NCBI GenBank assembly: GCA_027577595.1
Contig: JANBRJ010000085.1
Span: 1-64,000, forward strand
Direction of reading: 5' to 3'
From: Coemansia sp. RSA 487
Taxonomy: Eukaryota > Kickxellomycota > Kickxellomycetes > Kickxellales > Kickxellaceae
Length of the DNA stretch: 64,000 bases
Shown: piece after piece, positions 1-10,855 of the stretch
Numbering within the stretch: the stretch's first letter is position 1
Layout: the number at the start of each line of letters is the position of its first letter
Made by a program: the position numbers and the translations under genes
Notes under the pieces: generated by a model
The model's input: the letters and a program-made list of their open reading frames with translations, nothing else
Database searches by the model: none
Told to the model about the DNA's origin: nothing

Positions 1-70
1 CATCTGTGGTCCAGAGGTATGATTGCCGCCTGCCACGCGGTAGACCCGGGTTCGATTCCCGGCGGATGCA
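1..70 (+). tRNA. tRNA-Gly (anticodon GCC), 5' base off window
   Basis: The cloverleaf can be folded by eye. The acceptor stem pairs bases 1-6 with 63-68, and base 69 would pair with a base just outside the window (expected G). The anticodon stem is 25-29 with 37-41, around loop 30-36 carrying GCC at 32-34. The T arm is 46-62 with loop TTCGATT. The discriminator base is A70. No intron is present. It decodes glycine GGC/GGU codons. Confidence 0.93.
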
Positions 71-72
71 CA

Positions 73-77
73 TTTTT
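73..77 (+). terminator. RNA polymerase III terminator of the tRNA gene
   Basis: A run of five T begins three bases after the tRNA discriminator base, followed by a second T run at 80-84. This is the usual Pol III stop signal. Confidence 0.8.
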
Positions 78-175
78 CCTTTTTATTTAGAAATAAAAAT
101 TTCTAGCTATTTTCCCATTTTTTGCAACAGACTTCAAAGTGTAGATATTAAAGAGTCTAATAGAAAGGCAACAGC

Positions 176-2912
176 CTAGGAAAAATTAACATTTTGAATG
201 GATGAGAGTTTCTGGACACGTTTGCGGCGCTGGGATCTGGAAAGCGTAAGGTCGTCTGTATTGTTCAACGGAAAAATGATCTTTGCGTATTGTGGAGCGA
301 ATTCTCTTTTGGCATAACATTCAGACGCACGTCTGTTGCTGGTAGATGACTGATTAGCAACAGTGCTACGGTTGTGGTGCTGCTGGATACCATTGCTTGT
401 GTATCCGGAATCAGCTGCAATGTGCGAGTGGTTGGCTTTTTGCTGTACTAGTGGTTGTTGCTGTGGTATGGCAGGATTGAATGCATGGAAGCGGTATGCT
501 TCGATGAGCAGGTCTTTCATGAGCGGGATGGCCATCAGGTCAGTGTTGCGCTCTACTACGCGGAGCAGAAACTCCTTGTCCATCATTGGAAAACGAACAC
601 AGGGAAGGAGAGTGACAAGGAATTCTTTGCGCTCAAACGGGCTAGTGTATATGCTGCTGGAGGAGCTAGACATTTTTGACATTTTGGGTGGCTCTGTAGG
701 AGAAAACTCCTTGGATGACTGGAGTTTTGTGGACGAGATGACCGAGTACCGTGGCGACTGTGGTACATCGCTTCCGTTATTATGTCCTTGTGCTTGCAGT
801 GACGATGCGTTTGGTTCATTCGCTGATGACGATGACGGGGGTCTGGTGTTGGCGGCTGATGCGGTGGTGTATGCTTCGCGGGTGAGCTCGGGGCGTCGGC
901 GAGCGTTGGCACTCCAGCGCCGATTGTTGTTGTTATTGTTTTGCATCCACGGTGACCTTGGCGGTAGAAGCGACAGGTTTGATGGTGATCGGTAGCACCT
1001 GAGAACAGCTTCGTCGTTTATGCCTTCAGAGGCTCTTGTGACGTATTTCTCCGCACAGTACGAGTTCACATTTTCTCGTTGTTGCTGTTGCTGTTCATAG
1101 GGATCAGAGTCCTCGTTAAAGCTGGCCCACTTTATAATTGTCTCAAACAGGAGCTCTTCGGACAACACGTTGAGGGCGTCGCTGGCAATGACTTCGCGCA
1201 AAAGATGGGCAGGAGTCCACATAGTGGCTGGGCTGTAGCATAGTTCTGTGAAATGTCGGCAGCAGTAGTTTTTGCACACGCGCTGCTGCTCGCGCGCTTC
1301 AAGCTCGGTGGCTATCGACCAAATGTCCCACACGGTGTCAGCCTTTAAGCGGGACATTAGATTACGCCAGCAAATATCGCGCAGCCCCGATACTTCAAAC
1401 TGATCAGCGCACAGCAGGGTCTCTACGACTTCATCAGCCGAGACAGAGTCTTCCAACGTATCTGTATTACGTCTGTTGTTTTGCGACGAGGGTGGTCCAG
1501 TTTGCTGCCGCGGATCGAGGTCGCATTTACGTGTGTACGCGTACTCCAGGAGCCGTTCGAACGCACGCGGAGTGACGTCCCAGACCTCGACGACCTTTTC
1601 ATATGTTTCGCGCATCCCGTTACTGAACATGGCCTCAAACACTGGTGATACTGCCATCAGGATCGCCTTGTGTGCGTGGTACCGGGGACCAGCCGGTGGC
1701 CCCTTCGAGCCACCTGCATGCGGGCGCTGGGCGTACGGCATTGGGCGCGGGCTGCAGTTGCCGGGCATCGGGGTTATGCAAGGCGACCGTCGGCCAGCAA
1801 TGGGCGACGAGCCGGGTGGACTTGGCTGCTGCTGGCTGGCAAGCACGCTATCGATGCTCTCGTAACTTATGCGCAGCGCGTCGTTATGGCTGGATGATGA
1901 TTCGGATGACTGAAAATCGCCACTATTTCTGGGAGAAAGGAGCCCCTGTTTGGACGCATGGCCTGTGGTGGTTTTGCTCTCGTCAGTGCCTGGACCAGGG
2001 GACAGAAGGAGCGCCGACGAGTCGCGCAGCTCAAACTGGATGTCGGAAAACCGCGCCGATCGCAGGAGCTGGTTAAACGGAGCCGATATTTTCTCAGGAA
2101 CATAGACAGCAATTGCTGGCGACGGTTGCGCTGTAGGCAAGAGCGGACCCTCGTGAACCGTCTCGCGTACGTGAAAACGAACCACCAAGCAAGTGGTGTC
2201 ATCTTTGAGGAACGATTCCATGTCGGTTAGCCCGATGAACTTGTCGTCGCCCCAGGTGCTGTACGTGGAGTCGAACCACACGGTTATCGGCGTTGTATAT
2301 TTGTTGTAGTCGATGCTGCGGGCGCGCAGATTCTCGAGCGTGAACGATACATCGACCTTTTTCCGCATCGGTAGGAGCCGGTCGGTCGTGGACTCGTGGA
2401 CAGCAAGGTATAGCGCCAAATCCCTGGGATTGCGTGTGCGGCCTTTGAAGAGCTTGAACACCCAGCACAACCCGTCAGCGTCAAAAGGTGGGCTATTGTG
2501 CTCGATGCATGGCGCCAGCGTGCTCCATTGGCCTATCCGCCACCGGTACACATACTATTATCAGAAGCACAAACAAAATAAAAGCAGTAGCAGAATACCC
2601 GTGTATTAATCATTTGTGTATTGGTTATGTGTGGATGGATGCAGATTTGGACGATTCTTGCAATATAGCAAAGAACCTTGGGCGTCTAGTATCGCACCAC
2701 GCCAGACTAAAACGCTGGGCGAGAGACAAGGGCCAGAGTGTTCGGAGATAAAGTGACTTACCTGAAGGCTACCTAATCCCGATGCAACAGCCATTTTATT
2801 GTGTGTGCAGTAGAGTGCAAAAAGTGGGTTTGTTAGTGTATCAGCCATATGAGAGGAACTGTCGAATAAGCGATGTGTGCTGGTGGTCTGAACACTACTT
2901 ACCTGGAGCCAT
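176..2912 (-). CDS. MATH-BTB-BACK domain protein, probable cullin-3 adaptor
   Basis: Predicted 799-residue protein in three exons: 2912-2903 (ATGGCTCCAG), an 11-base microexon 2772-2762, and 2554-176. Both donors are GTAAGT; intron 1 holds a CTAAC branch site. The spliced N-terminus MAPGSLQ-YVYRWRIGQWS restores the start of a MATH (TRAF-like) fold, which spans about residues 8-140. A BTB/POZ domain follows. Its first strand (FSDIQFEL, about 175) is separated from the HAHKAIL...SPVFEAMF part (about 300) by a Ser/Pro-rich insert of roughly 110 residues. A BACK-like helical region follows (about 385-480), then low-complexity Asn/Ser-rich sequence. Family members recruit substrates to CUL3 ubiquitin ligases; the substrate is unknown. 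The long open frame alone begins with GTG, so the upstream exons are needed for an ATG. The exon 2 boundary is inferred from phase and splice signals. Confidence 0.75.
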
Positions 2913-4115
2913 GATCCGGTAATATATAGGTTTTTTTATGAAAGCGTTGGGTCCTTAGTGCTCACACGACAACAAATACAAAAAGTAAGCAAAATAACAA
3001 TAAAGACCGAGTGTTACTGTGCAATGTGTTGTGATAAGATAAAGCGCTTGGGATGTGGACAGTTGCTACTGAAGCCTAGAAATGAAAATAAAGAAAGTAG
3101 AAAAAAAATAAAAGACAGGAAGCAGGAGCAAGCCAACTGGGACGATTTGCCAGGTACCAAAGGAGAGCTGAGAGAATACCAACCAACACAGGGAAATGCG
3201 GCTGTTTGTTTCTTTTTGTTCGCTGTTCTTTCTGACGCAATAGCCGTACGAATTAAGAAAACGTCAGGATAATAGAGGGGAATCCAAAAAGGGGGAAGTC
3301 GGAGTTTGTAGCCTTTAACAAAAAGAAAGGCGCTGTTTTCTCCCACCCCTGTTTTTCTTTTCAATGGCTGATGTCTTTATATCATACAAACTAAATAAGA
3401 AGCCGGTGTGTAGTCAAGTGCGCGCGAGGTACGCTCGGTAAAGCACAAATACGAGTGTCACAAAAGAAGAAAGGAAAAAAGTTCTTTTTTAGCAGATGGA
3501 AAAAGAGCAAGGAAAACAAACAGGCTGGACCAAAAATTGCAACTTGGAAACAGGAGCGACGATCCTGATGTCGTATTTTATCCCCTGTACTTGATGACAA
3601 GCTATAGTGCCAAAATATGCGTGCAAAGAAAAAGGATCTAGAAAAATAAGCAAATGTTTCTTGGAGATAAAGAAAAAAGGAGATTCAGAGTTGGAAGGAT
3701 CATCTTTAAATTCAAGGCTGTTCTTGACTTCCAAGATAGTAAATAACATTTGCTTGGTTTGTCGGACATTAAGCAGGAACTAAGCTAAAATAGGCCTTTA
3801 CCTGGCAACGGCAGTGAGGTGGTGATATGCATAGCACCATTGGACAAGCGAAAGCCTCTTCTTTGTTGGATATTAAAAGAAACCTCGCACGCACGAAAAA
3901 AGGAACAGGAACCAGAAGACAAATTAATAGCAAGTGAATATTATCGAATGGCCGGAATCGCTATAGATAACATATGCCTCCACCTCCAGCCCTTTGCAGA
4001 ACGGACTTTCTTTAATTGCCTGCAAAAAAGGATAAAATAAAGCACAAAATAATATTAGGTAATTCTGACACTTGTCAAAAGAAGTCCACCACATACACAT
4101 ACAAAGTAGAAGAGG
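2913..4115. other. Intergenic, AT-rich, no gene seen
   Basis: This 1.2 kb lies between the MATH-BTB start and the 3' end of the kinase gene. Open frames here (for example 3014-3364 minus) are low-complexity and show no family signal. It should contain the MATH-BTB promoter. A donor-like CAG/GTAAAG on the minus strand near 3802 has no convincing partner. Confidence 0.6.
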
Positions 4116-5246
4116 CTAGAGCTTGCTCCAGCGAGACTGGGCTTCGCTTTTGTCGACTATAGCCATGGCCAATTCCATTGTTTTTGGGAAGACTTTGGCT
4201 ACAAGGTGAGCAAATGAGGACGATGCCTGGCCCTTGGCGACCCTTGCAGCCACGCCCTGCTGGATGACAGCGTTTCTGAACAACCCAAAGACCTTTGCAA
4301 ACTCCCATCCGTCGAGCGGATACTGGCGCCTCATCAGTCGGCAGTACCTATCGAGCAACACGCTTTCTTGCGGCGCGCATTCGCCGGGCGGCGCATCTTG
4401 CAGGCCCTTCCATATATCGCTATCACCAGAAAAGGGCACAAGGAGCGGCTGGAGCATGTTGGCCAGATCCGTGCGTGGGTTCCCAAGCGTTGAGAGCTCC
4501 CAATCGAGGATGCCGATGATCCTGGGTTGCGTCGGGTGCCAAACAACGTTGTCCATTTTGAAGTCGCCGTGGACAATGGTGGTTTCGTCGGGACACGCGG
4601 TGCGCGCAAACCAGCGGGTCAGTTGCTGCACTCGGGGCAGCTCGCCCACACGCACGCCATGCTTATCGGTGGCTGCTGCCTGGGCTGATGCCACTTTGCT
4701 GAGGCTCCGCAGCTGGCGGTCGTAGTACCCGCCCTGCCTGCCGTAGTCAGCCAGCCCGATTGCCTCATAGTCGACCTTATGAAGAAGCGCCAACACATCG
4801 ATCAGGGCATCCCAGTACACGGGGCGCTGGCGCGGCGCGATCTCGGGAAGCCGGACGTCTGCCAGGATTCGGCCCTCCAAGAACTCCATCAGATAAAACG
4901 GCGTGCCCAGCACGCTGGTGTCCTCGCACAGCGCATACACATGCGGAACCGGCACATTCGTGTGTTTGCTGAGCGCATCCAGCACCCGGAACTCGCGCTC
5001 CACGGCGTGAGCCGTCTTCGAGAGGAGCTGGCCTGCGGGCTTTTTGCGCAGAACGAATCGGCGGCCCCGGGAGTCGTTGATCAGGTACGTTGGGTTGCTC
5101 TGCCCGACATTGAACTGCTTGACCGTTAGCGGCGCCGCAATGTCTGGGTTGCTTTGCCGCAGAAAGCCCTCGAGTCTTTCGACGTCAAGCTCATGGCCCT
5201 TGCGTACGCTTCCGGCAAGCTCGCGTGGTGCAAATGATTCGGCCAT
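4116..5246 (-). CDS. ACAD10/11-type aminoglycoside-phosphotransferase-fold kinase, PTS1-tagged
   Basis: This 376-residue protein is a single APH-fold kinase domain, like the N-terminal half of ACAD10/ACAD11. Visible motifs are the N-lobe strand with K/R residues (VLRKKP, about 65-70), the Brenner-type catalytic loop HGDFKMDN (H226, D228, N233), and the metal-binding DWE (D248) followed by LSTLGNPRTDLA, typical of this subfamily. In animals ACAD10/11 phosphorylate 4-hydroxyacyl-CoAs before their dehydrogenase domain acts; here no dehydrogenase domain is fused. The last three residues are SKL, a canonical peroxisomal targeting signal type 1, verified codon by codon just before the TAG. The likely role is peroxisomal hydroxy-fatty-acid catabolism. 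The start at 5246 begins a plausible N-terminus, and no intron is needed. Confidence 0.85.
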   Translation of the reverse strand: MAESFAPRELAGSVRKGHELDVERLEGFLRQSNPDIAAPLTVKQFNVGQSNPTYLINDSRGRRFVLRKKPAGQLLSKTAHAVEREFRVLDALSKHTNVPVPHVYALCEDTSVLGTPFYLMEFLEGRILADVRLPEIAPRQRPVYWDALIDVLALLHKVDYEAIGLADYGRQGGYYDRQLRSLSKVASAQAAATDKHGVRVGELPRVQQLTRWFARTACPDETTIVHGDFKMDNVVWHPTQPRIIGILDWELSTLGNPRTDLANMLQPLLVPFSGDSDIWKGLQDAPPGECAPQESVLLDRYCRLMRRQYPLDGWEFAKVFGLFRNAVIQQGVAARVAKGQASSSFAHLVAKVFPKTMELAMAIVDKSEAQSRWSKL

Positions 5247-5974
5247 GCCTATTTATCCGGTGCTGTATATGAGAAATATTACAAAGTGTACGGTAAAATA
5301 ACGAGACGGAGAAGCTGTTGTTGAACCACAGGGAAGATAGATAGATAGATAGATAGGTAGATAGATAGATAGACTTGTTCAGAACGAAAGGAGAAAGGAG
5401 AAAGCCAGCGGGATATGCCTTGGAAGAAAAGCGAACAACTGCAAATCAAGCAAGATGTAACGCCATGCTGCAAATGTGCGCTTGTTTTAAAGGATGTTGC
5501 GAATTATTCCCTTTCAGCAACAAGTTGCTTGCCAGCATCTTGAACTTGATGCAACAAACATTGCCACTGTTTCTTTGTTTCACAAAACGCAAAACAAACG
5601 CATTTAAACCGGTTTGCCAGATTGTTGTTTATCCCGTCAGATCCGGAATATGTCAGTCAGCGCACATGCCCAATAGAAGTGTGTCCAATCCCACCTCCTG
5701 CGGCCCACGGAGCAACCGGAACATTCAAATTGAGCAAAACTGCCGCAAACAGCTAACACGCAAACTGTCAAACCCCGATGCATGTGATTTGCAGAAGAAA
5801 CATACGTTGCCCATTGCTCTTCCCTTACCTGTGGCTGGGGGAGGGAGGGACAGATGAAGCATGCAGATAGCGTAATGCACCTGCAGCACGCAGAGCACTT
5901 GCGTCCCAGTTTGTCCACCAACATGTTCATCCGGGAGAAAAAAGATAAACAAACACAAAAACACAAAAGAAGGT
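5247..5974. other. Intergenic with a GATA microsatellite
   Basis: This 728-base gap lies between the kinase start and the RAD7 stop. Apart from the tetranucleotide repeat at 5336-5373 I see no gene; the 160-residue plus-strand frame at 5375-5857 has no recognisable features. Confidence 0.6.
5336..5373. repeat. (GATA)n microsatellite
   Basis: About nine tandem GATA units with one interruption (GGTA), located about 90-130 bases upstream of the peroxisomal kinase start codon. Confidence 0.9.
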
Positions 5975-8119
5975 TCAAATGGTGTCGCTCTCGCGTCCGA
6001 TATACATCAGACCCGGCCGTGCAGGCGCAAAGGCCGTGACATCAGGGCACCCGTACACGCTGATCTGCGAAAGCCGCTTGCACTTGGCCAGCATGACGCT
6101 CAGGACGCTGTCGCTGGTGCACCGCACAAACGACAGATCCAGCTCCTCCAAGCACACACACCCCGCGATCTCTTCAGAAAGCACCGGCCCACGACTGCCG
6201 CCCTTTCTCTTTGCGGCCTCGCTGTCCTTCTGATCGTCCGCCCGGTATATCTTGCCCGCCAGCGCAAGCAACCCGTTGAGCGTCAGGTTGTCATCGACCG
6301 AGTTGAGGTTTAGCCACGTGAGCGTGGCGCCCGAATACAGCGCCAATTCCTGGATCACACGGTCCGTCAGCATGTAGCACCGGTCCAGTCCCACGCGCGT
6401 CAACCCGCTGATGCTTCGGCGACCCCCCTCGCTGCCGCTGTGCTCCTGGTGCTGGTGGGTTTCGCGCTTGTGGCGCTGGCGAGCGAAAAAGTCGGCAAGC
6501 GCATCAGCCGAAATGCTGCTACACTCGCCAAGATACAGCTCCTGCAGGCGACCACAGTTGCCGTCGAGCGCTTGCAGGACAAAATCATCCGCGATGTCCT
6601 TGAACCCAGTCAAATCCAGAACACGCAGCTGCGCGCCCACTGTCTGCACCGCACGGATGGCCGTTTGGTTGCTCATTGGCTTGTGCGGGTGGCCGAGCTC
6701 AAGGACCTCGAGGCTTTTAAGCGGCTGCCACACGACTGCCACAGCAGCATCGGGTCTCTGCTGGGCCCGTTCGGCCTCCTGCTCAAACTCCTCGTGCTCC
6801 GTCACTGGTACCGCCAGCATCGCCAAGCAGTCGTCGTCAAAATCAACACACTCTGACACACGCAGCTCGCGCAGCCGCGTGCAATGTGTGATTAGCGCTC
6901 GCATGGCGCGCGGCCCAAACCCAGTGTACTTGATCTTGAACGACTGCAGCCGGTCGCCCATTGTGCGGAAGAAAGCCGCCCACGACGGGTCGTCGATCAG
7001 AAAGGCGCCGTCCAGGCGCACAGACGCCAGGTGCTGCAAGCGGCCCATCTCCAGCAGGCTCTGGCTGTCCAGCCGCCCGCAGTACTCCAGATCCAGGCTG
7101 GTTGCGTTCGGACACTCGGCAACAAGGCGCTGCATTCCGGCACGAGTGATCTTGGTGCAATCGTACAGCGTCACCGACGTCTGCTCGCGGCCCAGGAACA
7201 GTCCCAGTGTCTTCTCATCCAGGATGCGCATCTTGCTGATAATGCGGCACACTTTGTTGGCGCTCTGTGTGGAGATCTCGCCAAACGACTCCACTTGGTC
7301 GATGTTCTTGGCGATAGCCCGTACACACAGGTCTTGGAGAGTCGGAAGCCCCGGGTCGTACTCGAGCAGCCCACCCTCGGTTTTCTTGATGCGCTTGCGT
7401 TTGCCCGCCGGCTTGGCTGCTGCAGCGCGTGCTTTCTTTGACACAGCATTGCTTTCCTTAGCAGACTTGTCGAGCGAGCGCCGGCATTTGGGACACAGCA
7501 GCCGGTCGTCCACTGCATCAGCTCTCTGCAGAAACCGATTTGAGCATATCTCACATTCTTTCATCTTCCCGCCCTTGCGCGCCGATCCTTGATTCAGCCC
7601 ACCGCGTTGGTTCATCTCGTCAGCATCGCCATCCGCTTCGTCGTAGTCGCTGTCTGGCGCCTTTCCATTATTTCTCTTTTTGGCCTGCTTTCCTTTGCCT
7701 GCAGCTTTAACAGGCACTGCAACCGTCGACGATGCCGCTGCTGCTTGGGACCGTGCCCGCGTCGCCATGGTGCTTGGTCCTGCTTGCGCCTCCTCTTCCG
7801 CTTCTTTTTCCTCCTCCTTCTGCTGCAAATCAGCCGCCAACGCTCCATCTGCACTGTCGATTACACGGACATCGGCAGACGTGCCAGCAGCAGATGTCTC
7901 TGCTTCGGTGGCTTGCCCAGTCGCTTGAGCTACTTGCTGCCGAAGCGCTTCCTCTTGCTCTCGTCTGCGGTTACGGAAATGCTCGCTCACTCCTATCTCT
8001 TGCAGATAATCTGTTAGCGCGGAGTGCGGCCCCTTGATGGTGTTCCCTGTTCCTCCGCGTGCCCCACCTCCACGCCGCTGGCCAGATCCGTTGTCTCTTG
8101 CACGGTCGTTAGAGTCCAT
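5975..8119 (-). CDS. RAD7: DNA repair protein Rad7 (nucleotide excision repair)
   Basis: 714 residues, one exon. The N-terminus carries the Rad7 signature GPHSALTDYLQEIGVS (about 30-45). A charged, low-complexity linker follows, then a CxxC...CxxC zinc-binding segment (CEIC...CPKC, about 190-215), and a long array of leucine-rich repeats (about 290-700) with repeated L..L.L..C units. In yeast, Rad7 pairs with the Swi2/Snf2 factor Rad16 in the global-genome repair complex NEF4 and in an Elongin-C/Cul3-type ubiquitin ligase that acts on Rad4. The length is somewhat greater than the 565 residues of yeast Rad7 because of the N-terminal linker. The start at 8119 (MDSNDRARDN) gives the only reading that keeps the conserved N-terminal motif near the amino end. 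Confidence 0.88.
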   Translation of the reverse strand: MDSNDRARDNGSGQRRGGGARGGTGNTIKGPHSALTDYLQEIGVSEHFRNRRREQEEALRQQVAQATGQATEAETSAAGTSADVRVIDSADGALAADLQQKEEEKEAEEEAQAGPSTMATRARSQAAAASSTVAVPVKAAGKGKQAKKRNNGKAPDSDYDEADGDADEMNQRGGLNQGSARKGGKMKECEICSNRFLQRADAVDDRLLCPKCRRSLDKSAKESNAVSKKARAAAAKPAGKRKRIKKTEGGLLEYDPGLPTLQDLCVRAIAKNIDQVESFGEISTQSANKVCRIISKMRILDEKTLGLFLGREQTSVTLYDCTKITRAGMQRLVAECPNATSLDLEYCGRLDSQSLLEMGRLQHLASVRLDGAFLIDDPSWAAFFRTMGDRLQSFKIKYTGFGPRAMRALITHCTRLRELRVSECVDFDDDCLAMLAVPVTEHEEFEQEAERAQQRPDAAVAVVWQPLKSLEVLELGHPHKPMSNQTAIRAVQTVGAQLRVLDLTGFKDIADDFVLQALDGNCGRLQELYLGECSSISADALADFFARQRHKRETHQHQEHSGSEGGRRSISGLTRVGLDRCYMLTDRVIQELALYSGATLTWLNLNSVDDNLTLNGLLALAGKIYRADDQKDSEAAKRKGGSRGPVLSEEIAGCVCLEELDLSFVRCTSDSVLSVMLAKCKRLSQISVYGCPDVTAFAPARPGLMYIGRESDTI

Positions 8120-8441
8120 TCTTCTTTTGAATTGCCCTTCGAATGATTTTTTTTTTAAAAATAACGAATATCAGGGATAAGTAGTGGTTTTTTTATTAAG
8201 CACAAAAATGCTTGCAAGAAGTGGGAGAGAGAAATACGTAAATGCTTTTCATATTTTTCTTCGCCAAAACGGCGAACAAGTTGATCAAAGTTCCCAGCAA
8301 AAAATCGGTAAACATATCTCTTCTTTTTCCACTCCTTGCTGCTGCTGCGCAAAATAAAAAAGCGAAACTGCTTGTGATTGGTGTAAACTCATTTTACCTC
8401 CACTCAAAAGCACATTGTGGAAGATATATAAAAAGAAACCA
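8120..8441. other. Short intergenic gap RAD7/ThrRS
   Basis: 322 AT-rich bases holding the RAD7 promoter and the 3' region of the threonyl-tRNA synthetase gene. Nothing else was recognised. Confidence 0.6.
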
Positions 8442-10855
8442 CTAGCTGGCAAGCTTGCTTTCCAGGGTCTTGCTGGTAGCGATATCCTTAAGCTTGGCAA
8501 CAAACACATCAAGGGGAACCGTCTGGCCCTTGGCCTTGGTGCCGACATCATCGCGGCAGCGCACGTTGACGCTGACCTCCGACTGCTCTTCAGCACCGAC
8601 AACGCAGATAAAGTTGTAGTGCGACAGCTCGGCATTGCGGATCTTCTTGTTCAGGGTCTCGCCACCAACATCAACATCTGCATAGAACCCAGCATCGTGA
8701 AGCTTCTTCTGCACAGTCTGCGCGTAGTCGTAGACGACTCCAGTGACTGGCACAACCATGACCTGGCGTGGCGACAGCCAGAACGGCCACTTGCCTGCAA
8801 AGTTCTCGATCAGAATCCCCATCATGCGCTCGACCGACCCGAGAACGGCACGGTGGATGATGACTGGCCGCTGGTACTCGCTAGTTTCGGCGTTGTCGTC
8901 GCTCTTTGCGCTGTTTGGCGCACGGTACTGCAGCTCGAAGCGCTGCGGGAGCTGGAAGTCCAGCTGGATAGTGGCACATTGGAAATCGCGGTTGAGCGCA
9001 TCGCGGATGGTGATGTCGATCTTGGGTCCGTAGAACGCACCGTCCTGCGGCTTGAGGTCCCATCCATGGCCAAATTCGTCAAGAGCCTCTGCAAGCTGCT
9101 TTTCTGCGTTATCCCAAACCGAAATTTCGCCAAGGAACTTTTCTGGTCGAGTAGATAGATTGAGCTTAAAGGTGAACCCAAAGATGCCATACACCTCGCG
9201 CAAAAAGTCGAATGCGCCCTTGATCTCCGACTTGACCTGGTCTTGGGTGCAGAAGATATGCGCATCGTCCTGCTGGAACCGGCGTACGCGAGTGAGCCCA
9301 GTGAGAGCGCCAGACGCCTCGTTGCGGTGCAGCACACCAAAGTCTGCAAAGCGGATAGGGAGCTCGCGGTAAGAGCGGTCGCGCACGCCAAACATAAGGC
9401 AGTGGCCAGGACAGTTCATCGGCTTCAGAGCAAACTGCTCTTTCTCGACGCCGAGCAAAAACATGTCGTCCTTGTAGTTCTGCCAGTGTCCAGACTGCTC
9501 CCACAGCTTGACGTTGAACATGTTTGGAGAAATGACCTCTTCAAACCCGCGCTCCCAGTACCTTTCCCGGATAAACTCAACAAGTTTGTTGTAGATACGC
9601 GCGCCGTGCGGTAGGAAAAACGCAGACCCCGGGCTTAGTTTGTGGAAGAAGAAAAGCTCCTGCTGTTCGCCAATCTTGCGGTGGTCGCGCTTTGCCGCCT
9701 CCTCCAAGAATTTCTTGTGCTCGGCCATCTTCTTCTTGTCGGGGAACGAGATGCCGTACACGCGCTGCAGTGAGTCGTTCTCGGAATCGCCAAGGAAGTA
9801 CGACGCAGAGTTCTTCATAACGGCAAATGCAGTGATACTTCCAGTGTGCGGTACGTGCGGGCCGCGGCACAGATCAATGAGCGGCCCACAGCGGTAGACG
9901 GTGGTCGAGGTGCCGTCGGGAACACGGGTGTTGATGAGATGTACCTTGTACTTGTTGTACGAGAACATGCGCATCAGGTTCTCCTTTGAAATAACCAGAC
10001 GCTCAAACGGCTGCTTCTCTTTGATTGCCTTGTTGGCAAGGCTCTCTAGCGGGGCAAAGTCATCCTGCGAAACACCACGACCAAAGCTCTCAGGCAATGC
10101 AATGTCGTAGTAGAATCCGCTTTCGATTGGCGGGCCATTGCACAGATGGCATCCAAAATGCAGCTCGCATGCCTCGCCCAGAATGTGTGCGCTCGAGTGC
10201 CAGTACACCTTCCTTGCCTCGTCATTCTCAAAGTCAAGCAGCTCGAGCTTTGCGCTGGACTCAAACGGACGTACGGTATCCCACAACGCGCCGTCGACTT
10301 TGGCTATCACAAGGCGCTTCGCCAGTGACTTGGAAATTGCATTCGCAATGTCCATCGGGGTGGTCTCCCATGATACGCCCTCGCGCTCTGAGCCATCGGG
10401 GAGGGTGATTACGATCTTTTCGCGAGGTTTCTCTACATATCAAATAGAATTGGACAATTAGCTAGAATGACAATATAAGCTGAATCACTTGCGACTGACG
10501 CTTGGTCAAGATATAGCATAATACTCACGGGCAATATCATCCTGCTGCTTCTTGTACAGATCATCAAAGATGCGGTTGCGGTGGTCGATAAACTCGGGTG
10601 GTTCAGACTAGTTTTTGTGTTCAATATTTTGTATGTGTAAAAACGCAAGATTATATTGTTTAATGAGCAGCCAGGTGTCATATGCATGGAAATTTGAATA
10701 CGGTTTATCTATCTATGTATATGTGGTGTACTTACAAGTGATGCTGCAGAAGGACCGGTGCTGCCCTTGGCCTTCTTTGGATTGGCTGCCTTTGCGGCAG
10801 CAGGCTTGGCGTCGTATACAGACAGTTTTGCGGTTTGGGCTTCGAGTTCTGACAT
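8442..10855 (-). CDS. THS1: Threonyl-tRNA synthetase, cytosolic
   Basis: Three exons give 729 residues: 10855-10736, 10607-10529 and 10432-8442. The introns are 128 and 96 bases with GTAAGT and GTGAGT donors and TAG acceptors, and the phases close exactly. The spliced N-terminus runs [17 protein letters not shown] into [13 protein letters not shown], the TGS domain entry. The second additional (editing) domain carries HSSAHILG and CRGPH. The class II core shows MNCPGHC (zinc cysteine), motif 2 ([19 protein letters not shown]) and motif 3 ([17 protein letters not shown]), followed by the C-terminal anticodon-binding domain. It charges tRNA-Thr. No clear mitochondrial presequence is seen. The long open frame alone would start at 10355 inside the TGS domain, so the two upstream exons are required. 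A Gcn4-type TGAGTCAC lies 306 bases upstream of the start. Confidence 0.93.

Noticed and set aside
3489-3749. Possible small minus-strand exon preceded by a donor-like site near 3802
   Set aside because: No consistent splice pairing or family resemblance; AT-rich composition.
6411-7592. 393-residue plus-strand open frame
   Set aside because: Ser/Arg-rich shadow of RAD7 on the opposite strand.
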